Positions 24,279-32,930 of a stretch of 45,482 nucleotides of DNA are shown piece by piece. The position numbers and the translations under genes were made by a program. Origin of the DNA: Eubacterium sp. UBA3279 (GTDB lineage Bacteria; Bacillota; Clostridia; Lachnospirales; Lachnospiraceae). Position 1 is the stretch's first letter; every line of letters begins with the position of its first letter. The DNA lies in the NCBI GenBank assembly GCA_002361775.1, contig DETV01000046.1, forward strand, positions 1 through 45,482. The letters run 5' to 3'. The notes beneath the pieces are model-generated. The model was given only the letters and a program-made list of their open reading frames with translations, searched no databases and was not told the DNA's origin.

Positions 24279-25719
24279 AATTTTTCGTCATCTCAATCAG
24301 TTCCTGAATCTCATTCATAGTTTCTTTTTCCAGGCTGGCAAGCTGTTCCAACAGTTCCATCGGTGATTCCAGAACTTCCTCCCCTTCCTCTTTCCAGGGT
24401 TTATATCGTCCTGCTGTCAAATTATAATCGTTGTTCCGTATATCACTTTCCTTGGCAAACCAGCAATGGCTGTATTTCCATTCCTGTGGCACAGGATTTT
24501 CCCATTGATTTTTACGGCTTCCTCTGGCTATCTGTTCTTTCCACTCTGTTTCCATTTTTTTTCTGTTTTTCCAGGATTCCAGCAACTGGAAAATCTCGCT
24601 GCCTTCCAGGGGTTCTCTTTTTCTGTCAAGAGTATATCCCACATTATGCAATTCGTAAAACCACACATAATCCCGGTCTTTTTCAGAAGCTTTTTCATTG
24701 GTGAAAATCACTATGGACGCTTTACTTCCCGTATAGGGCAAAAATACCCCCGCCGGAAGAGAAATTATCCCTTCCAGCCGAAACTGTTCAACCAGCCTTT
24801 GACGTACTTTCATTTCTGCATCAAACTTAAATAAAGTCCCCTCATTCACCACTAAAACAGCCAATCCCTGTTTTTCCAGGTGTTCCATAACCATCTGCAA
24901 ATACTGGAGTTGAATTTTTCTCGTGATCACCGGAAATTTTTCCTGTTTTTCCATTTCCAGTTCTCCCACAGGAGGATTAGAAACAATCAGATCATATTTT
25001 TCTCTGACAGCTTCCAGAGAATTTTCCCTGCGGATTCCCGTTATCCCTGCTCCATAAAAAAACTGCAGCATCTGCGCCAGCAAACAGTATTCTTTTTCCT
25101 GTTCCGAACCCTCCAGTTTCCACTCCGGATGGCTTTCATGAGCCGCCGCAAGAAATGCTCCCGTCCGACAGGATGGATTCCAGACTTTTTCTCCCTTTTT
25201 TTCTTCACTCAACCCAATCAATAACTGTAAAATTGGTTCCGGCATAAGAAACAATCCACTGTTTCCCATATCATAAATCTGACGGATCATTTCTTCCAAC
25301 GCCATCCCAAATACAACCGGCATTCCCTGTTCCCAGTCGGCCCGATCTGCTATCCAATCTGTGAATTTGCATAATTCTTCTGCCCACAAACTATCCTCAC
25401 AGGTTTTTGCCCCCTCCATAAAATGGCCTTCTTCCACAATGGAAGAACAGTATTGAACCTGGTATTCCAATTGCCATACTCTCTGACGAGGCTCCATCAT
25501 TTCATCTCCTCTGGTCCATTCCAGAGGAAATCCTGCATAGGGAAAATACGGCTGCAGACTTTCTCTTTTCTGAGATTCCACAAACAACCGCACATAAAAC
25601 AGACTTCCCATCCAGATCGGCAATTTTAAAGGTTTTCTCTCCTGATCCATCTGAAGTATTTTCAGTAACTCACTGATTTTATTTTTTAATTCCCCCACTG
25701 GGATTTTTTTCTCATTCAT
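24271..25719 (-). CDS. hsdM-like: HsdM-like N6-adenine methyltransferase with degenerate motifs
   Basis: This 482-aa protein has the N6-MTase core of type I HsdM: motif I region KVWNPSCRTGAFLAAAHES (residues 179-197) and motif IV IVSNPPVGE (245-253), then QYLQMVMEHLEKQGLAVLVV and ASIVIFTNE. Canonical motif I is DPACGTGGFL and motif IV NPPF; here D is N, G is R, and the aromatic F is V. These positions bind SAM and stack the flipped adenine, so methylation may be lost or altered. The N-terminal 150 residues are unusual. ATG at 25719 overlaps the OLD gene's stop by 8 nt (ATGAATGA). It likely forms a recognition complex with HsdS. Confidence 0.85.
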   Translation of the reverse strand: MNEKKIPVGELKNKISELLKILQMDQERKPLKLPIWMGSLFYVRLFVESQKRESLQPYFPYAGFPLEWTRGDEMMEPRQRVWQLEYQVQYCSSIVEEGHFMEGAKTCEDSLWAEELCKFTDWIADRADWEQGMPVVFGMALEEMIRQIYDMGNSGLFLMPEPILQLLIGLSEEKKGEKVWNPSCRTGAFLAAAHESHPEWKLEGSEQEKEYCLLAQMLQFFYGAGITGIRRENSLEAVREKYDLIVSNPPVGELEMEKQEKFPVITRKIQLQYLQMVMEHLEKQGLAVLVVNEGTLFKFDAEMKVRQRLVEQFRLEGIISLPAGVFLPYTGSKASIVIFTNEKASEKDRDYVWFYELHNVGYTLDRKREPLEGSEIFQLLESWKNRKKMETEWKEQIARGSRKNQWENPVPQEWKYSHCWFAKESDIRNNDYNLTAGRYKPWKEEGEEVLESPMELLEQLASLEKETMNEIQELIEMTKNYG

Positions 25720-27571
25720 GTTCTTTCTTCCTGTTCTCAAAGTATATAAATCGGTCAATAGCATCCAGAATATCCTGAAATTCTTCTCTGGGCGCCAATT
25801 CCACATATTTGTTCAAAATTTCCTGTTCCCGGGATTTATAAGGACCATAAAATATATCAAACAGATTATGTCCCCGAAGATATATTTTAATTTCTTCCAT
25901 ATGTTCATTCACATCATCCACTGTCTCCAGATCTTTTCCCAAAACAGCCCGAAGATGCTTTCCACTTCTGATTCTGTGAAGATATTCTTTCCATTTTTCC
26001 AGAAAAATCTCATAAAAATCTTCTTCTCTCTTCAGCACCCCCACCTGAACCATCCATTTGGGATTCAGAAAATAATTCTCAAAAGAGTAATATTTTAAAA
26101 TCAATACATTTCGAGGCGTCACCCTGGGAAGGGTATCCACATCCTCTTTCTTCCGTTCTTCATAATACCGACAAAGCTGATGGCGCAATTCGTCTGCATT
26201 TTTCCCATCCCCATCCCGGATCATTAAAAACTGGTCTTTCAAATAAATCTGATTAATGTATTTCAGATTTGCATACGTTTTAATATTGGTGCAGCTGTTT
26301 GTGGTAATAATGGCAATTCTGGATAAATGCCCCTCCTGATCATATGTTTCTGAGTAATATTTACGGATCAGCATAGGAAGACGGCTTTTATCCTGTTTCC
26401 CTTCTACAATAAAAACAAAATTCACATTCATCAAATCTGAAGCCGTATACCCCAGATCGTCCAAAATCCTGCTGATATCTGTCCGTTCCAGGATTCTGGA
26501 ACATCCTTCTTTATCCAAAACCACCTGCCGAATCTGGCGGGTGTTAAAGTTGGAAAGAAGGTTTGGTGAATGAGTGGTAAATACCACCTGATTTTTCTTA
26601 GAAAGACGATACAGGATTTCTCCTGCAACCTTCTGCATCTGAGGATGAAGAAAGGTTTCCGGTTCTTCCACCAGGATAATTCCCGGATTTCTGCTGTCTC
26701 CCTCCGCATACGTTTCCAGCAGCGAAAGCATATATACACTTCGCATTCCTTTCGCCATACGGCTGATGGGACGGGTAAGATTCTGACCTTCGTTATAAGT
26801 TTCCGCCGTTACAGACAACATCTGCTCCACATTTCTGTTCATAGAGTAAATGATTTCTTCCTGTCCTCCATTTCTTCGAAAATTCCGATTCATCTTTCTG
26901 GAAAATTCATCCAGATTTAACTGGTATAATTTATAATCCAAAAGCCGCGCCGCCTCAAAAGCATTCAGTTCCCCTGCCGGTTTCTGATTGATCAATCCCA
27001 TACATTCAAAACAATAGGTACAGGCTTTTGCCTGGTCAAACATACAGCAGCCGGAACGTAATCTTTTCATCAGATCGTCTTCCATCCAAAATAAAATTCC
27101 GTTCTGAAATTGTCCCAGATTTCTCTGGGTATCAATATAATACACCTTGGGAAATATTTGCAGGATGTAAGGATTATGTTTCTTTTTTCCATCCGAATAG
27201 CGAAGTTCTCCCTGCCAGGTTGCCGTACAGGTAAATGTCAGCATTCCCTCCTGATAAGAAGGTAATTTTCTCTTAAAATCCTCCAGCCAGGCGTCGTATC
27301 TTCTGTATTTACTCACCATCCCCTGTTGATGAAATGCCCGTAAATCCTCACTGTCAATAGCCAGTGTGATTTCCACGGAAACAGGGGGATGACCTTCACG
27401 AAAGTCTTCTTTACTCACCTGATACGTCCCTGCCGCCATACTGATAGCTTCCAGTACGGCTGTTTTTCCTGTACTGTTCTTTCCCACCAAAATCAGGGCG
27501 TTTTCCAGGTTATCCAACACCATATTTTTTATAGCTCTAAAATTTCTGATTCCCAATTTCTGAATTCTCAT
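25712..27571 (-). CDS. OLD-family ATPase with C-terminal TOPRIM nuclease domain
   Basis: The 619-aa protein has an ABC/SMC-type ATPase (residues 1-345): IRNFRAIKN, Walker A GKNSTGKT (30-37), Walker B IILVEEPETFLHPQMQ (298-313) and H-loop THSPNLL (His334). It continues into a TOPRIM-like domain with FIVEGKQDKSRLP (Glu390) and MIRDGDGKN (Asp453, Asp455), the metal-binding residues of OLD nucleases. A cysteine cluster (C175, C176, C184, C187, C190) is inserted in the ATPase part and may bind zinc or Fe-S. ATG at 27571 follows GGGGAGG. Its stop overlaps HsdM, 35 nt after nth. It is the probable nuclease effector of the module. Confidence 0.88.
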   Translation of the reverse strand: MRIQKLGIRNFRAIKNMVLDNLENALILVGKNSTGKTAVLEAISMAAGTYQVSKEDFREGHPPVSVEITLAIDSEDLRAFHQQGMVSKYRRYDAWLEDFKRKLPSYQEGMLTFTCTATWQGELRYSDGKKKHNPYILQIFPKVYYIDTQRNLGQFQNGILFWMEDDLMKRLRSGCCMFDQAKACTYCFECMGLINQKPAGELNAFEAARLLDYKLYQLNLDEFSRKMNRNFRRNGGQEEIIYSMNRNVEQMLSVTAETYNEGQNLTRPISRMAKGMRSVYMLSLLETYAEGDSRNPGIILVEEPETFLHPQMQKVAGEILYRLSKKNQVVFTTHSPNLLSNFNTRQIRQVVLDKEGCSRILERTDISRILDDLGYTASDLMNVNFVFIVEGKQDKSRLPMLIRKYYSETYDQEGHLSRIAIITTNSCTNIKTYANLKYINQIYLKDQFLMIRDGDGKNADELRHQLCRYYEERKKEDVDTLPRVTPRNVLILKYYSFENYFLNPKWMVQVGVLKREEDFYEIFLEKWKEYLHRIRSGKHLRAVLGKDLETVDDVNEHMEEIKIYLRGHNLFDIFYGPYKSREQEILNKYVELAPREEFQDILDAIDRFIYFENRKKEHE

Positions 27572-27606
27572 AAAACTTCGCCTCCCCTTTCTATGCATTT
27601 TAGGGG

Positions 27607-28245
27607 TTATTCTACACCATGCTTTCCACAAATATCCTGAAGACAACATTTTTCACAGTAAGGCTTTGTTCTGGCTGTGCAAACATCTCTTCCATGAAAT
27701 ACCAGACGGTGGCAAAAATCACTGCCCTCTTCCGGAGGAATGATTTTCCACAATGCCATCTCCACTTTCTTCGGTTCCTTAATTCCATCCACCAGACCGA
27801 TTCTGTTGGTCAGACGGATACAGTGAGTATCTGTGACAATTGCCGGTTTTCCAAATACATCTCCCATGATAAGATTGGCGCTTTTTCTTCCCACCCCCGG
27901 AAGTTTCAAAAGTGCGTCAAAATCATCCGGCACTTTACCATCATACTCATCCCGCAAAATTTTCATACAGGCGCTGATATCTCTCGCCTTACTCTTTCCC
28001 AATCCACAGGGACGGACAATTTTTTCAATTTCATCCACATCTGCCGCAGCCAGAGCATCCACATCCGGATATTTCTCATACAATCCTTCCACTACCACAT
28101 TAACTCTGGCATCTGTACACTGTGCCGCCAGCCGGACACTCACCAGTAATTTCCATGCCTGATCGTAATCCAGCGTACATCCCGCATCCGGATATTCTTT
28201 TTTTAATCGTTCAATAACTTCCAGAGCTAATTTTTCTTTTGTCAT
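27607..28245 (-). CDS. nth: endonuclease III (base-excision repair)
   Basis: The 212-aa DNA glycosylase/AP lyase is complete: LLVSVRLAAQCTDARVN, the helix-hairpin-helix LLKLPGVGRKSANLIMG with the catalytic Lys, VTDTHCIRLTNRIG with the catalytic Asp, and a C-terminal Fe-S cysteine cluster (C-x7-C-x2-C-x5-C; the first gap is one residue longer than the E. coli x6). It removes oxidised pyrimidines. I chose ATG at 28245 (GGAAAGGAAAAATAT upstream) over the longer in-frame start. It lies between ogg and the OLD gene with 123 and 35 nt gaps, so repair and OLD/Hsd genes appear to share a transcript. Confidence 0.95.
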   Translation of the reverse strand: MTKEKLALEVIERLKKEYPDAGCTLDYDQAWKLLVSVRLAAQCTDARVNVVVEGLYEKYPDVDALAAADVDEIEKIVRPCGLGKSKARDISACMKILRDEYDGKVPDDFDALLKLPGVGRKSANLIMGDVFGKPAIVTDTHCIRLTNRIGLVDGIKEPKKVEMALWKIIPPEEGSDFCHRLVFHGRDVCTARTKPYCEKCCLQDICGKHGVE

Positions 28246-28368
28246 ATATTTTTCCTTTCCATAACGTTGAAATCCTATATTTATCTGCATTTCATTCTAA
28301 CACAATTTTCTGACAGACGGAACTCCTCAATTACATCCCTTCCATCTCTTCTCCCGTCACGAAAACAG

Positions 28369-29187
28369 TTACCCGTTTTTCAATCCAAATAGTTCCCAAT
28401 AAAAAATATACTGCTGCATAACTCCCTGAAATCCCTGATATCTTCTTTTAGGAAATCCTCTTTTATAATGGTGTTCCAAAGCCTGAATCATATGCGTATC
28501 CATGGGAAATGCTTCCAGGTGATGAAGAGCAAACAGACAGATACAATCTGCCACCTTTTCTCCAACACCAAATAACTTTAATAATTCTTCTTTTGCTTTC
28601 TTATAGGACATTTTTTCTATTTCTTCAAGTGAAACTTCCCCATTGGAAATCATTCTGGCTGTGCGTACCACGTATTTACTTCTGTAACCCAGATTACAGG
28701 ATTTTAAATCATCTTCTCCCAGAACAGCCAAACTCTCCGGCTTGGGAAATGTATAAAAAGTATCTCCCTCTTCCGTCTTAACGGATTTTCCATATTGTTG
28801 GCAAATATTTTGAATACACCGCCGGATACGGGGAATATTATTTTGCTGAGAAATCAAAAAAGAAACTATCATTTCCCACAAATCCTGTTTTAAAATACGA
28901 ATTCCCTTCCCAAATTCAGCCGCCTGATACAAATAGCTGTCCTTCGGATTGATTTTATCCCGATATGCTCCGTAATCTGTTTGTAAATCAAAATAGTCCT
29001 CCCAAAAGCTTTCAAATTCCTCCTCCGTACAAAAAAATGTACACCGGGAGCCTTCCTGTTTGATTTTCAGATTGTACTCTCCCGCAATCACCTGACAGGT
29101 ATCATCTCCTGTCTGCTGCATTCTAAAACACTGACCGGAATTGCAAATTTGGAAGATGTCGAAATATGGTATTTCTTTTGTAATCAT
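28369..29187 (-). CDS. ogg: 8-oxoguanine DNA glycosylase (OGG family)
   Basis: The 272-aa protein matches the OGG1/AlkA-type superfamily: an N-terminal beta domain with NSGQCFRMQQTGD, then ETIVSFLISQQN-like EMIVSFLISQQNNIPRI, LGYRSKYVVRTARMI, the helix-hairpin-helix LLKLFGVGEKVADCICLFAL and the catalytic-type Asp in FPMDTHMIQALE. It removes 8-oxoguanine opposite C. It is first in the minus-strand operon with nth and the OLD/HsdM/HsdS genes; a MATE terminator lies just upstream, so the promoter must be in 29188-29297 or so. Confidence 0.9.
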   Translation of the reverse strand: MITKEIPYFDIFQICNSGQCFRMQQTGDDTCQVIAGEYNLKIKQEGSRCTFFCTEEEFESFWEDYFDLQTDYGAYRDKINPKDSYLYQAAEFGKGIRILKQDLWEMIVSFLISQQNNIPRIRRCIQNICQQYGKSVKTEEGDTFYTFPKPESLAVLGEDDLKSCNLGYRSKYVVRTARMISNGEVSLEEIEKMSYKKAKEELLKLFGVGEKVADCICLFALHHLEAFPMDTHMIQALEHHYKRGFPKRRYQGFQGVMQQYIFYWELFGLKNG

Positions 29188-29297
29188 CCTCTGCCCTCTC
29201 TATGAATTATAACGATAATGACATTCAAACTCTCTCAGAAAAAGTATACCTCTATTTCTCCTCTTGCACAACCGGACATCCCATGATAGAAAAATTT

Positions 29298-29338
29298 CAG
29301 GGACAGATGTGACTCACAACAAATCACCTCTGCCCCTG
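29298..29338 (-). terminator. intrinsic terminator of MATE gene
   Basis: CAGGGACAGATGTGA (29298-29312) pairs with TCACCTCTGCCCCTG (29324-29338) with few mismatches. On the minus strand it is followed by AAATTTTTC. Confidence 0.75.
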
Positions 29339-29348
29339 TTTGAAGCTA

Positions 29349-30710
29349 TCATTTTCCTAATTTATCTGTTTTCTTCCATTGGTAAAAAATATACCCTAAC
29401 CATACCGGTAAAATAATACCTTTCAAAATACTGGAAATACTGATACTCCACCAGATACCATTCAGTCCCAAAACGGTAGCTCCCAATGCTAAAGCCATGG
29501 GAATACGCAAAGCATTAAATACAATTCCTATCAGAGAAGGCTGCATGGTTTTTCCCAATCCCTGGAACGTTCCTGCCGCAGTGGCCTCCGTACACATAAA
29601 CAACTGGGAAACTGCCAGAATCCGAAGATAATCCACTCCCATAGGAATCACGTCCGCTTCTGTAATAAATATCCTGAATAAAGTCTCCGGAAATACCATA
29701 AGTACAAAAGTGGTAAAACATCCCCAGGCAAGGACAATTTTCAGCGCTGTATGATACCCTTTTTTTACTCTGTCTTTCCGTCCTGCTCCGTAATTTTGTG
29801 CGGTAAATGCATTTACTGCACTTCCAAATCCTTCTGCTGTCATCCAGGAAATCGATTCTATCTGACTTCCCACCTTCTGAACTGCCACCGCCGCATCGCC
29901 CCATCCGGCAATAATACGGGCAATCAGCATGGAAATCCCTGTAAATATAATACTTTGCACTGCCGTAGGCAATCCTACGGATACAATTTCTTTAAAATAA
30001 TATACAGGTGTTCTGGAAAATACATGAAGATTTTTAAAGATCATCTGTTCATTTCTGATACTTATCACATACAGTACAAAAACAATCACCTGGGCAAATA
30101 CCGTCGCCACTGCTGCTCCCGCTGCGCCCATTACCGGAAATGGTCCCACACCAAAGATCAGTACCGGATCTAAAAACAGATTTACCACCAGACCTATGGT
30201 AGTGGAACGGAAGGTCACCACACTATTTCCCATGGCGGTCAGCAAACCTGTAAAAATCTGATTCAGGAAATTAAATACAATTCCCCCACAGGTGATCATC
30301 AAATACCAACGGGCATCACGAATCACATTTTCGCTGTTCAGATTAAAAAATCCAATTAAAGGACCATTCCCTAAAACTGCCACCAGACCATACAATATAC
30401 CGAACACAACTCCCATCTGTAAAGCTGCTCTGGCATAATTACGCGCTTTCTCCTCATTTCCGGCTCCCATGGCCTGTCCCATAAGTACCTGTCCCCCCAT
30501 TCTCGCCAGAATGGAGAAACCATTGGACAGCCACATATACATACCAGCCGCTCCCACTGCTGCAACCGCAGCGCTGCTGATCCTGCCAATCCAGATCATA
30601 TCCGTCATATTATATGCCATCTGAATCAGAGAAGTTCCCATAATCGGCAATGCCAGTTTCGCCAGTCCGCCGGCAATGGATCCCTCCAATAAATTTACCT
30701 TTTGTTTCAT
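29349..30710 (-). CDS. MATE family multidrug/sodium efflux transporter
   Basis: The 453-aa polytopic protein has about 12 membrane helices and the typical MATE N-terminus (LLEGSIAGGLAKLALPIMGT, SLIQMAYNMTDMIWIGRI) and repeat (FGSAVNAFTAQNYGAGRKDR in the second half matching GGQVLMGQAMGAGNEEKARN in the first). It exports cationic drugs or metabolites using an ion gradient. The ATG is preceded by GGGGGAATATGAG. It is a single-gene unit with a 12-bp hairpin (30741-30774) immediately upstream that may be an operator or the oleate hydratase terminator. Confidence 0.95.
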   Translation of the reverse strand: MKQKVNLLEGSIAGGLAKLALPIMGTSLIQMAYNMTDMIWIGRISSAAVAAVGAAGMYMWLSNGFSILARMGGQVLMGQAMGAGNEEKARNYARAALQMGVVFGILYGLVAVLGNGPLIGFFNLNSENVIRDARWYLMITCGGIVFNFLNQIFTGLLTAMGNSVVTFRSTTIGLVVNLFLDPVLIFGVGPFPVMGAAGAAVATVFAQVIVFVLYVISIRNEQMIFKNLHVFSRTPVYYFKEIVSVGLPTAVQSIIFTGISMLIARIIAGWGDAAVAVQKVGSQIESISWMTAEGFGSAVNAFTAQNYGAGRKDRVKKGYHTALKIVLAWGCFTTFVLMVFPETLFRIFITEADVIPMGVDYLRILAVSQLFMCTEATAAGTFQGLGKTMQPSLIGIVFNALRIPMALALGATVLGLNGIWWSISISSILKGIILPVWLGYIFYQWKKTDKLGK

Positions 30711-30740
30711 CTCATATTCCCCCGGTTTTCCGTAGTAACT

Positions 30741-30774
30741 GTGACTGTGAAAAATAGTTCTCTTTCACAGTCAC
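30741..30774. promoter_or_regulatory. 12-bp perfect inverted repeat between oleate hydratase and MATE gene
   Basis: GTGACTGTGAAA (30741-30752) and TTTCACAGTCAC (30763-30774). No T-run follows in the minus direction, so termination is uncertain. It could be a regulator site in the MATE leader. Confidence 0.4.
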
Positions 30775-30834
30775 TAAACATTCTACATTCTACCGTTTTC
30801 TCTCCGAAATATCAAGAGATGAAACCCTTTTTTC

Positions 30835-32790
30835 TTAATCTCTCAGTACATGATGATCCCGTAATAATTTTTCAACCACAGTGCCTTTTACCAGATGCAA
30901 AACCGGTTTTTTTACCATATTTAAAGGACCCGGCAATTCTATATCCAACGGAGATTTTCCATCCATAAGACGCACAGAACTTTCCAGTAATTCTCTGATA
31001 TCATAAACGCTTCCCCATACCTCCGGAACTCCTCTGTCAACTCCCAGAAGACCATACACTGCTTCCATAGCGGTTCTCACAGAATATTCTGTGGTAAATA
31101 CAGTATCCCGCGGTGTGTCTGCAAACTGTCCCAGGAAAGCAAAATTCACACAGCCATCCGGGATTACATCCGGACGATCTCCCTTCGTTCTCGGCATAAA
31201 GAAGGCTGTAATATATGGCATCATAGTAGGAACACAAACAGCGCTGTTTGATGCCAGTTCAGAAATCTGTCCTGTGGGAACACCCAGATGATACAGCCAC
31301 TCTTCCGTAATTTCTTTTCCTGTACAATCTTTCATAGGTTTCTTTACATAATCTCCCGGCACATCTGTAAACAGTCCGTATACCCATACACATACCTTAT
31401 TCTTATCCTGCTCTTTAAACTGTCCCTGACGATTGATTGTCCAGCTCAAAAGCCATTTGGAGTCCTGACAGCTTACAATTCCTCCGGTAACCACATTGCC
31501 GCTTCGCGGATCTCTCTTGCAGATGTTCGTAATATACGGAATAATCTTATCATCCAGGGTGGTAATTGTGGCAGATTCCCAATTTGTTTTTGAAATATCG
31601 GAACAGAATTTTTCCGGGCGTCCAAAAGAAGGATCCTGTTTTGCAATATTTTTCCAAAGATTCCAGCATCCGCTTGTACGAACCTCTGCATCTCCGTTAG
31701 GCGCATGATTCTGATCGCCGTAAATCGTACCTTCCGTACAGCTTCCATTTGTAACAAATACCAGATCATTTTCGGTGAGAAGAATACCCTTTTCATTTCC
31801 ATTCACCCTGCATTCAATGGCAGTTGCCACTTTCTTTCCGTCTTTAAATTCAAATACAACATTGGTCACTTCCGTTCCAAACTGGAAATCTACTCCTGCA
31901 TTCTCCAGATATTTCTGCATAGGAAGAATCAGGGACTCATATTGATTATATCTTGTAAATTTTAAAGCGCTGAAATCCGGCAGCCCGGCAATATGATGGA
32001 TAAATCTCTGAAAATACAATTTCATTTCCAATGCGCTGTGCCAGTTTTCAAAAGCAAACATTGTTCTCCAGTATAACCAGAATGTAGAGTCAAAAACTTC
32101 TTTATCAAATACATCTTCAATGGTCTTGTCATACAGATCTTCATTGGGAGTCATAAATAATTTCATGATTTCCATACAGCCTTTTTGACTTAAGTTAAAT
32201 TTTCCATCTGTATGAGCATCTTCTCCCCGATTTTTTGTGGCGCGACACAACGAATAGTTTGGATCATGTTTGTTTAACCAATAGAATTCGTCCAATACGG
32301 ATGCTCCTTCGATTTCCAGAGAAGGAATACTGCGGAACAGATCCCACAGACATTCAAAATGATTTTCCATTTCTCTTCCGCCACGCATGATATAACCTCT
32401 TGTGGCATCAAAAATACCGTCACAGGCGCCTCCTGCAATATCCATAGCCTCCAGAATATGGATATTTTCTCCCGGCATCTGACCATCTCTTACCAAAAAA
32501 CAGGCTGCCGCAAGAGAGGCAAGACCACTTCCCACAATATATGCCTGTTTTTCCTCTACCCCTTCAGGTTTTTCCGGACGGGCAAAGGCTTCATAATTTC
32601 CATTGGAATAATAAATCCCTTTTTTATTTTTCCCATGCATTCCCCGTTCTGTGTTCCGATAATCAGAGTTTTTACTGCAATTTTTCTTTTCTTCTTTCTT
32701 GCTTTCCATGTTTTTTTTAACCAGTACCGCCGCGCCTGCACCTGCTGCTGCAAAAGAAACAGCTTTCACGAACTTACTTTTCTTTGCCAT
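30835..32790 (-). CDS. ohyA: oleate hydratase (FAD-dependent), with N-terminal hydrophobic extension
   Basis: The 651-aa myosin-cross-reactive-antigen family protein adds water to the cis-9 double bond of oleate, giving 10-hydroxystearate. The core starts at YYSNGNYEAFARPEKPEGV (residue ~60), then the FAD dinucleotide fold AYIVGSGLASLAAACFLVRD, EAMDIAGGACDG, RGGREMENHFECLWDLF and PFMPRTKGDRP-like MPRTKGDRPDVIP. Usual members begin at the MYYSNGNYEAF stretch; here about 58 residues precede it: basic start, a hydrophobic Ala/Gly-rich helix (~9-25), then a Lys/Glu/Asn-rich linker. This may anchor it at the membrane. A TetR gene lies upstream, same strand. Confidence 0.93.
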   Translation of the reverse strand: MAKKSKFVKAVSFAAAGAGAAVLVKKNMESKKEEKKNCSKNSDYRNTERGMHGKNKKGIYYSNGNYEAFARPEKPEGVEEKQAYIVGSGLASLAAACFLVRDGQMPGENIHILEAMDIAGGACDGIFDATRGYIMRGGREMENHFECLWDLFRSIPSLEIEGASVLDEFYWLNKHDPNYSLCRATKNRGEDAHTDGKFNLSQKGCMEIMKLFMTPNEDLYDKTIEDVFDKEVFDSTFWLYWRTMFAFENWHSALEMKLYFQRFIHHIAGLPDFSALKFTRYNQYESLILPMQKYLENAGVDFQFGTEVTNVVFEFKDGKKVATAIECRVNGNEKGILLTENDLVFVTNGSCTEGTIYGDQNHAPNGDAEVRTSGCWNLWKNIAKQDPSFGRPEKFCSDISKTNWESATITTLDDKIIPYITNICKRDPRSGNVVTGGIVSCQDSKWLLSWTINRQGQFKEQDKNKVCVWVYGLFTDVPGDYVKKPMKDCTGKEITEEWLYHLGVPTGQISELASNSAVCVPTMMPYITAFFMPRTKGDRPDVIPDGCVNFAFLGQFADTPRDTVFTTEYSVRTAMEAVYGLLGVDRGVPEVWGSVYDIRELLESSVRLMDGKSPLDIELPGPLNMVKKPVLHLVKGTVVEKLLRDHHVLRD

Positions 32791-32890
32791 AAAATAACCA
32801 CCTTTCTGAGATTGCTTATAACTGCTGTGTACTTTAGTATGTGGTTATCTTACTGCTGCTATTCTTTTTTCACAATTTACAAAGAAAGAG

Positions 32891-32930
32891 GAATGATAAA
32901 AAACTTATCATTCCCCTCTTTTTGTAAAAT
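32891..32930 (-). terminator. terminator overlapping the end of the TetR gene
   Basis: An AATGATAA ... TTATCATT stem extended by GAGG/CCTC ends (AAAGAGG-AATGATAA and TTATCATTCCCCTCTTT) closes the nucleoside operon. It includes the last codons of the TetR gene. Confidence 0.65.
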
